Shown piece after piece: positions 57,694 through 64,000 of a DNA stretch of 64,000 bases. The notes below the pieces were generated by a model that saw only the letters and a program-made list of their open reading frames with translations, ran no database searches and had not been told where the DNA came from. The position numbers and the translations under genes are program-made. The DNA comes from Allomyces macrogynus ATCC 38327 (taxonomy: Eukaryota; Blastocladiomycota; Blastocladiomycetes; Blastocladiales; Blastocladiaceae). Position 1 is the stretch's first letter, and every line of letters starts with the position of its first letter. The stretch lies in assembly GCA_000151295.1 (NCBI GenBank), contig GG745373.1, positions 48,981 through 112,980 on the forward strand. The letters are read 5' to 3'.

Positions 57694-58954
57694 TCATCCA
57701 GACCAACTTGTCGTCGCGGGATTGTCGTTGCCGGCCTTTTTTGAGTTGTCGGCGTTGAGGATTGTTGCGTTGGTTTGTCGCGGTGGGAGCGAACGTTGTT
57801 TCTTTTGTCGTCTTCTATATCACCCTCACGTAAACAGAAGTGGAGCACGTCGTTGCTTCTCGTTCATTCTCCATTTCGCTGCACAAACGTCAGTGGTGTG
57901 TTTTGACTGTCTGGGCATTCAGGACATGTTGCGGCGACTTGCTGCACTCGCGCCATGCACGCGCCGTACCGGGCCCATTCGATGATGGAGCTTGTGTCCG
58001 AAGCGGTCCCAACTCGTGTGGTGGGGAACCTGGAGCATGACCTTCGGCAACGCCAAGGAGCCATGCATGTAAAGACGTTGGCCGATCGTTTCGCATCAAG
58101 CGTTCACGTTTCGACTTTGTCGCTCCGGCCAGACTGGGCCGAGGCGATTTCCTCGGCCGGCCGTCGTTCGCTCGCGATCACGCTCGTCGTGCTCGCCACG
58201 GCTTGTCGGCGTCGCGACCTCGTCCGGGACCCGTCTTGCCTCTGGGCTCTGCGCGGCGTCGCGTACTGCTCTGTGCTCGACGCAGCTCCCGCGCGCACAC
58301 TCACGTGCCGCTCCTCGCGGGTCCTTGTGCGCTCTGACGGGATGCGACCGTCGTATGTGGTCCGCGCTGCACAAATGTCCGTGGCACGCGCTCCGTTTCG
58401 AGCACTGTCGCGTCGCGCGTTGAGTTGTTTCGTATCTCAGGCTAGTCCATTGGGCCGGCCCAACATGTGCTCCACTAGTTTGTATTTCATGTCGGGATCC
58501 GGCCCACGCCCTTCTTTCTTTGCGCCATATCCGTTCCTTCTTGCCGTTTGTAAACCAGTCGCCGTCTGTGCCTGCCTCTTTTCCAAAGTTTGTAATTGTG
58601 ATAATTGAAGGTCTGAATGGATGCTATTTTGCAGTCGACGATGTGTTCACGCCCTCGTTCTGCGCTCGCTCTGCTCTTGCTGGTCTTTCCAGTGACATGG
58701 CTGGTTGGCTCTCTCGCCATGGTTCCTTCTTGTTCGGGCCGTCCACTGCGCACCAAGGAAAGCATGCATGCGTGCCGGCATGATGGAGTCGCGGCACATT
58801 TGCAACGCAAGGTCGACCTTGAGCTTGTCAGTGAGCAGTCATTCCCCTGTGGTCGCTCTCCATTTTGATCGCAGCCTTGATCGCGATATCACAACGTTGC
58901 CCCCTCGCTCTCGCGCGTGCCGTCCGTCACCGCCAATCCTCGCACCAACCAACC
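57694..58954. other. Intergenic region holding duplication copy B
   Basis: About 1.26 kb, roughly half of it the duplicated CAP 3' segment (listed separately). The last 300 bp before 58955 are the presumed leader of the next gene. No other exon is supported. Confidence 0.4.
58024..58646 (+). pseudogene. Segmental duplication, copy B: CAP gene tail plus 3' flank
   Basis: The copy starts with the last residues of a CAP domain in frame, WSMTFGNAKEPCM and a TAA stop (58029-58070), identical in protein to the end of the double-CAP gene. It then follows that gene's 3' flank to about 58646. The codons just upstream (LVWWGT) still look CAP-like, but no complete domain precedes them, so this is a truncated CAP remnant. 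Confidence 0.82.
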
Positions 58955-59737
58955 ATGCAGTGGCCCCCGCTCCGCTCGATGTCCGACGCGCCCGAGCCCA
59001 CCACGCGCGACAAGGATTCCGTGTCCGCGCCGCCTGTGCCCACGACGTGCGACGACGACGCCAAGGCGGCGCGCGGGTACCTCCCGCTCGTCGAATTGGC
59101 TGCGCCGGTCCTCGACGCGAGCTGCCAGGCGGACGCGAGCAGCCAGATGGACGCGGCCATCATCAAGGATTCCGAACCCGACGCGTCCACCAGCAAGGAG
59201 TCCGAACGCGACTCGGCCACCAACCCCGTGGTGGACCGCGCGTCGTCCCCCACGTCATCGAGCGCCGACAGCGGCATCAACCACACTGACGCTGATCCGT
59301 ACTACTGGGAAGTTGCGGCCGCCGACGACGAGAATATCGATGCGAAATACTGCTACGACACGCACGCACCCGCTTCGACTCCCGCGCCGCACGCCGCGCG
59401 CGCCGCGGTGCCCAACGACGACCCCTACGCGTGGCCGCCGCGCGCGTACAACTTCAACGCGGTCTGGCCCGCGGCGGTCGCTGCAAAGGCTGCACCCGTT
59501 CCTGCGCCCTCGCCCGCGCCGGTTGCGGCCGCGGCTGATGCGCGCGAAGAGACTGCCGTCGTGGTGGATGTGCGCGACGAGACGATCGCGGCGCGCGCGG
59601 CGGTGAGTGTCGCAGAGGCGGTCGATGACGACGCGGCCGTCGCCGACGCGTTTGATTTGTGGAAGCTCGTGTGCCAGCATTACGCGGTCGCGTCCGCGCG
59701 GCCGTCGACCGCGACGGCGGCGGCGTGCGTGCGCTAG
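58955..59737 (+). CDS. Acidic, low-complexity hypothetical protein
   Basis: A single open frame of 260 aa from the ATG at 58955 (second in-frame ATG at 58979). It is rich in Asp, Glu, Ala, Ser and Pro, with a polar stretch near 70-110 (DASSQMDAAIIKDSEPDAST), aromatic islands (DADPYYWEVAAADDENIDAK, DPYAWPPRAYNFNAVWP) and an Ala/Val/Asp-rich C-terminus. The composition suggests an intrinsically disordered protein. No signal peptide, membrane helix or named domain. Its convergent neighbour is the metal transporter. Coding status is supported mainly by length and composition. Confidence 0.5.
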   Translation: MQWPPLRSMSDAPEPTTRDKDSVSAPPVPTTCDDDAKAARGYLPLVELAAPVLDASCQADASSQMDAAIIKDSEPDASTSKESERDSATNPVVDRASSPTSSSADSGINHTDADPYYWEVAAADDENIDAKYCYDTHAPASTPAPHAARAAVPNDDPYAWPPRAYNFNAVWPAAVAAKAAPVPAPSPAPVAAAADAREETAVVVDVRDETIAARAAVSVAEAVDDDAAVADAFDLWKLVCQHYAVASARPSTATAAACVR

Positions 59738-59965
59738 TTGCGCGAATTAGTGTGAATGATGAGCCGGCGCGGGTTTTGGGAGCAAGGATTGCGGGTAGGA
59801 ATGAAGGAATGCAGCGCAGCGAACGGGAATCAGCGCGGGCAGGAGATGGGGTCGTGCATCGGTATATAGCCAAAAAAAAGAACGCGTCTCTCGCGTCGTG
59901 TATATTTGGGGAATCAATTTAGCAATCAATCTCAGGTAACAAATGCAATGCGCCCTCCAGGATGG

Positions 59966-61553
59966 CTACTTGGCTGAATGTTCCGGCCGGTGCGTAAACT
60001 CGAAATCGCAGTGCACAAACGCGCGCTCGACGTTGGGCAAGATCTCGAGTTTCTTCTGCAGCGACTCGCCGATATTGTGCGAGTCCTGCAACGTCATGCT
60101 TGGCGGCAAGACAATGTCGACCTCGACAAACATGGCGTTGCCGAGAAAGTAGGCGCGGCACGACTCGACTTGTTGCACGGCCGGGTCGTGCGTGGCCGCG
60201 AGGTAGGTGACCTTGTTGAGGACGCTGGCGGGTGCGGATCGGCCCACGAGCAGCTGGATGTTTTCTGTATACGGATGCAGAGGGTCAGCGACGGTGCCGC
60301 GAGTGGGTGGAGAAAGGCGAGACGGACCCCATGCGGATGATGCCCAGGAGCGGAAAATGAGCAGGCCAATGCAGAGACCGCCGACGGGGTCGAGCCACCA
60401 GGCGACTTTGACACCTAAAGAGAGTGGCGATAGCGGGGTGAGCGCGATGCGGCCGCATCAAGACGGGGTGGGCAAGCCCGTACCGAGCAGCGACATGATT
60501 AGACCGAGCGAGTTGAGCCCGAGATCATTGCGGTGGTCGGTCATGAGCACCTTGGCCATGTTGTTGGATCGCAGCGTGTAGCAGTAGATGAACAGGCAGA
60601 ACTTGAGCACTATTCGAGATCAGAGGTTGGGTCAGGACCAGCAAGTGGGTCGCGGTGAGCGGAGATTGTTCGTACCGAGAGCAGTGCAAACGAGTGCAAT
60701 CTCCTTGAGTTCAAGCACCGGCTTCGTTTCGTCGTCGCTGGCGAGCTTCGTGATGGCTTGCACCTGTACGCGCCGAATGGCGGTCAATCCAATGAACGCG
60801 CAGCCAAGACCAGATTCAAAGGAAACAAGTGGCAACACACCAGAATCTGCAACGACAGCGTCGCCATGAGCGTACTGAATACGATAATACCAATCGTCTC
60901 GTAGCGCTTCTTGCCCGTCGGGTAGTCGAGCACGTTTTGGCGGCGCGCAGCGTGGTCGGCGACGAGTAAGACACCCTGTGAACAATCGAAACAGTAGATA
61001 AGTGCTGCGCGTCACACAAGACGACAAAATATAACGTACGCCCGACAAGAGATCCATGAACGCATCGGCGGCCGTGGCAAACAGTGCCATTGACCCGGAA
61101 CTGACAGCGGCCACGACTTGGCACCTGTTCGTGCATGCTACTGTGTGAGAATGCGGCGTTCGCCTCGTGCGCACGCGACAGGAATCGGACCGCGTACACA
61201 AAAAGCACCATGTTGGCCGCCAAACTCAGCCGCACGGCAAGCGTAATCTTGCGCTCCTGCTTGGCGACGGCGGCTGGGTCCTCGGCCACGACAGGCGTCA
61301 GGTACTCGTCGATCATGGCATTTTGCGCGAGATAGAAGCGCGTGACTTTTCTGGGAGCTGTCTTCCTCATGGCGGCAAGCTCATCGTCCGACTTGCGCAG
61401 CGCCGCGAGCTGCGTCGTGATCGTATCGGGCGTCCATGATGGGCCCTTCGTGGAGGAGGTCGTGGACGCGGGCTTCGAAGGGACGGTGGCGGAGGGATCG
61501 GCAGCGGGCGGTGTTGCCGATGGTGCGGGTTTGAGGTCGTCGGAGCTCGACAT
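59966..61553 (-). CDS. Cation diffusion facilitator (CDF), Mn-type
   Basis: Seven exons (61553-61198, 61124-61040, 60975-60841, 60763-60676, 60609-60484, 60414-60328, 60264-59966) join in phase to 391 aa. A cytosolic N-terminus of about 95 residues (Pro/Ser/Thr-rich, then LRKSDDELAAMRKTAPRKV) precedes six hydrophobic segments. TM2 carries DAFMD and TM5 carries DHRND, the DxxxD pair that defines the Mn-transporting CDF group; Zn-CDFs have HxxxD. DYPTGKKRYETIGIIVFSTL after TM2 and ENIQLLVGRSAP after TM6 are family-typical. The C-terminal cytosolic ferredoxin-like domain (about 310-391) includes YFLGNAMFVEVDIVLPPSM and HNIGESLQKKLE. It moves divalent metal out of the cytosol, but the compartment is unknown. 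It diverges from the His/Cys-rich repeat gene. Confidence 0.92.
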
Positions 61554-62295
61554 GACGGTGGTCGTGGTGGCAGGGACGAGCAAAGTGGACGAGTGCGGGT
61601 GGGTGGACACGGTCAGGCAAGCGGGCAGCAAATCGGAAACGGTGCCGCGAGCAAATTGCAGATGAGGGTCTCGAGAAAGAGAGAGAGCGGACGGCGGGGC
61701 CGGGCGCGCTTTGTTGATGTTGGGACCCGTCGAAATCGAAAACGTGGCGGAGCGTGCTCCCTGGCGTCGCGGTGCGAACTGCTCGTGACGCCGGAGGAGG
61801 TGGTGTGTTGTCAGCGGGCACGCGTTGCTGCGGGGGGAGGCGAGCGGGCGGCGAGATTCGCGGCCATGCAACGGTCGAACGGCGGCGGCCGATGTTAATG
61901 CGTGGCGCACCGATGCAAATGCCAAGAGGACCCACGGGGACACGGCAGGTGCAAGTACCTGGGCCCGGCAAGTACCTGGGCCCGGCATGGTCACTCCGGC
62001 CCAGCCCTACAAGTTCAACCCTGTACGAAACGCTTAAGTCGAGGATGTCAAACCAACATCAATCGCCAACCACTGCTGACCCGCCAACCCAAGAAAGGGC
62101 TGTGACGTCCAATGGGATGCGCCAGCCCTACTCGCGCGCGGCCGCTGTCGTAACCCGCGACACCGACTGGGAATGCAGGGTTCGCCGAAACGGACGCACA
62201 TGCATCTTTCACAGATGATGGGCCTACATAAACGACGTGTGCCGCCACCATTTTGCCGAGCGTACTTCATCCAACCAAGCAGGCGCCTCTCCACC
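61554..62295. promoter_or_regulatory. Divergent upstream region of CDF and His/Cys-rich gene
   Basis: This 742-bp gap lies between two genes with plausible metal roles. It holds a 17-bp direct repeat (listed separately) and a weak TATA-like ACATAAAC about 70 bp before the ATG at 62296. I cannot name a metal-response element. Confidence 0.45.
61951..61984 (+). repeat. 17-bp direct repeat, two perfect units
   Basis: GCAAGTACCTGGGCCCG occurs twice back to back in the CDF / His-rich intergenic region. It contains the near-palindrome GGGCCC and could be a regulatory site or chance. Confidence 0.9.
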
Positions 62296-64000
62296 ATGCA
62301 AGTCCACCCCGAACCCCAGGTCTCAGAGTCCGCCGACGCGACCACCATCGAGATTGCCGCGCCGGTTGAGCCGCGGGTCGACACGCCCACCGAGCCGCAA
62401 GCCGATGAGCCCGCTGACGAGTCGTCGCCCGCCGAGAAGACTGAGCCCGCCGAAAAACAGGTCGACGCGCTCGCCGAGTCCAAGACGGACGCGCTTACTG
62501 TGTCTCCCGCCGAGAACAAGGACGGCGCGCGTCACGCGCCGTGCAGCCTGGCCGACTGGCACCATCATCACGACGGCGGCTGGCACGGTCGCGGGTGGGG
62601 CCGCCATGGCCACGGCCACGGCCATCACGGGTTCCATGGCCATCACGGTCATGGTCACGGTCCCGGCCATGGTCATTATTACGGTTGCCATGAGCACCAC
62701 GGCCACCACGGCGAGCACGGTCGTCATGGCGGTCGCCACGGCCACAAGCACTGCGGCATCGAGCCCACCGAGTCGGTCGACGAGTCGCAAGCGTCGTCGT
62801 CGTCGATCGCCAGCAGTGCCCAGGAGACGGGTGCGTCGGACTGCCAGTTCCGCAAGCACTATGGCCACCACGGCACGTGCCGCCGCGACGCGCCGCGCGA
62901 TGCGGGCGAAGGTTCCGCGACCGAGGGCGTGTCCGACACCGGCGCGTCGTGCCGGTTCCGCGATGGCCATCACCACGGCTACCACGACGGTCCGTGCCAC
63001 CGCAACGCGCCCACCGAGTCGGCCGAGGGCGAGTCGTCGACGTCGACCAATGAAGACGCGAGCGGAACCGACGTGTCGCGCCGGTTTCGCGGCCGCCATC
63101 ACGGTCATCACGGCCATTGCCATCGCGGCATGATGCGCGATTCGGATGAGAACGCCGCGGTCGAGGGCGCGACCGACACCGACGCGCCGTGCCGGTTCCG
63201 TGGCCACCACTACCACGGCCATCACCACGGCCGTCCGTGCCGTCGCGAGTCGGCTGAGGGCGAGTCGCCGTCTTCGTCATCGTCCGGCGAGGAGACCACG
63301 GACACGGGGTGCCGGTTCCGCAAGCACGGCGGGCACCATCGTGGCCACTGCCGCCGCGACATGGCGCGCGAATCGGGCGAGGGCGAGCCGTCGTCGTCCA
63401 CCGACACGTGCGCGGCCGAGCATTCGTGCCGCCGCCGTTTCCACGGCCATCACGGCCGCCACGGCCCGTGTCGCCGCGACATGGCGCGCAAGTCGGCTGA
63501 AGACGAATCGACGTCGTCGTCCAACGAGAACGCGAGTGACACTGACACGTCGCGCTGCCGGTTCCGCGGTCATCATGGCCGTCACGGCGCGTGTCGCCGC
63601 GACATGCAGCGCAAGTCGACCAAGGGCGAGTCGACCAGTGAGGATGTGACCGACACGGACGCGTCGTGCTGCCGGTTCCGCGGCCACCATTGCCGTCATG
63701 GCCCGTGCCGCCGCGACATGGCGCTCGAGTCGGCTGAAGGCGAGGCGTCGTCGTCGGCCAACGAGGGTGCGGCTGATACGGACGCGTCGCGCTGCCGGTT
63801 CCGCCATCACGGTCGCCATGGCATGTGCCGCCGCGACATGCAGGACAAGTCAGCCGATGGCGAATCGGCGAGCGAAAGCGCGACCGCTTCGGACGTGTCG
63901 TGCCGCGGGTTCCGCGGCCATCATTTCGGCTGGCATTGCATGAAGGCGTTCTTCAAGCACGGGTCGTGCGGCCACGACCATCCGGCGTTCTTTGGGCACG
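62296..64000 (+). CDS. His/Cys-rich tandem-repeat protein, partial at 3' end
   Basis: One continuous frame of 568 codons from the ATG at 62296 to the window edge, with no stop seen. Residues 1-80 are acidic and Pro-rich. Residues about 85-155 are a His/Gly block (HGHGHGHHGFHGHHGHGHG) with three Cys. From residue 183 to about 556 come ten units about 36-42 residues apart. Each is a Cys-Arg-Phe-Arg box, a His-rich core and Cys-Arg-Arg-Asp, as in CRFRGHHGRHGACRRDM. Acidic Ser/Glu/Asp linkers (SAEGESSSS..DTDAS) separate them. The third unit has Arg in place of the first Cys; the last is degenerate (CRGFRGHHFGWHCMKAFF). No signal peptide, so probably cytosolic or nuclear. Dense His and paired Cys imply metal binding (inference). 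No known family recognised. Confidence 0.85.
   Translation, partial: MQVHPEPQVSESADATTIEIAAPVEPRVDTPTEPQADEPADESSPAEKTEPAEKQVDALAESKTDALTVSPAENKDGARHAPCSLADWHHHHDGGWHGRGWGRHGHGHGHHGFHGHHGHGHGPGHGHYYGCHEHHGHHGEHGRHGGRHGHKHCGIEPTESVDESQASSSSIASSAQETGASDCQFRKHYGHHGTCRRDAPRDAGEGSATEGVSDTGASCRFRDGHHHGYHDGPCHRNAPTESAEGESSTSTNEDASGTDVSRRFRGRHHGHHGHCHRGMMRDSDENAAVEGATDTDAPCRFRGHHYHGHHHGRPCRRESAEGESPSSSSSGEETTDTGCRFRKHGGHHRGHCRRDMARESGEGEPSSSTDTCAAEHSCRRRFHGHHGRHGPCRRDMARKSAEDESTSSSNENASDTDTSRCRFRGHHGRHGACRRDMQRKSTKGESTSEDVTDTDASCCRFRGHHCRHGPCRRDMALESAEGEASSSANEGAADTDASRCRFRHHGRHGMCRRDMQDKSADGESASESATASDVSCRGFRGHHFGWHCMKAFFKHGSCGHDHPAFFGH

Noticed and set aside
1..64000. tRNA, rRNA or transposon genes
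   Set aside because: I looked for T-loop-like motifs, terminal inverted repeats and transposase or reverse-transcriptase motifs and saw none.
1..64000. Bacterial contamination or a bacterial operon
   Set aside because: Most recognised genes need spliceosomal introns to read through, and FAS/ACC are of fungal architecture.

Overview
The window is GC-rich eukaryotic nuclear DNA, almost certainly from a fungus. Genes are single-copy and lie on both strands. Most carry short introns (about 50-115 nt), and about three quarters of the donors I placed read GTNCG. The genes include a single-chain fungal fatty acid synthase (beta and alpha halves fused, 3895 aa) and a cytosolic-type acetyl-CoA carboxylase. 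An EFCAB10-like protein, otherwise known from flagellated cells, suggests a zoosporic early-diverging fungus, with Blastocladiomycota as my best guess. That placement is inference.

Layout. 0.6-2.3 kb: a divergent pair, the EFCAB10-like gene and a probably N-myristoylated unknown. 2.3-8.7 kb: an ALDH8A1-type aldehyde dehydrogenase, a seven-helix membrane protein and mitochondrial 3-hydroxyisobutyrate dehydrogenase. 9-12.7 kb: the GID-complex E3 subunit RMD5, a small unknown with an F-box-like start, and an ABA4-like (DUF4281) membrane protein. 13-17.1 kb: a cationic amino acid transporter, an inverted decayed fragment of that same gene, and an ankyrin protein with an apparent frameshift. 17.4-30.2 kb: a secretome block with two membrane-anchored GH26 beta-mannanase-like proteins, a proteinase-K-type subtilase, two CAP/SCP proteins and a possible zinc-finger ORF. 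32.2-53.2 kb: FAS (minus) and ACC (plus), divergent across a 2.1-kb gap, so the two enzymes of de novo fatty acid synthesis sit head to head. 54.4-58.7 kb: a double-CAP protein, a segmental duplication of its 3' end, and two small poorly resolved genes. 58.9-64 kb: an acidic low-complexity protein, a Mn-type CDF metal transporter and, divergent from it, an unusual His/Cys-rich tandem-repeat protein that runs off the window.

How the parts fit. FAS and ACC are consecutive steps (malonyl-CoA supply and its use). The secreted CAP proteins, protease and mannanases look like an extracellular or wall-facing set. The CDF transporter and the His/Cys-rich repeat protein may form a metal-handling pair; this is the most novel-looking feature here. 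Splice models were built by hand by joining exons in phase. Every gene called with confidence of 0.8 or above yields a complete open frame of the length expected for its family, except the His/Cys-rich gene, which is cut by the window edge.
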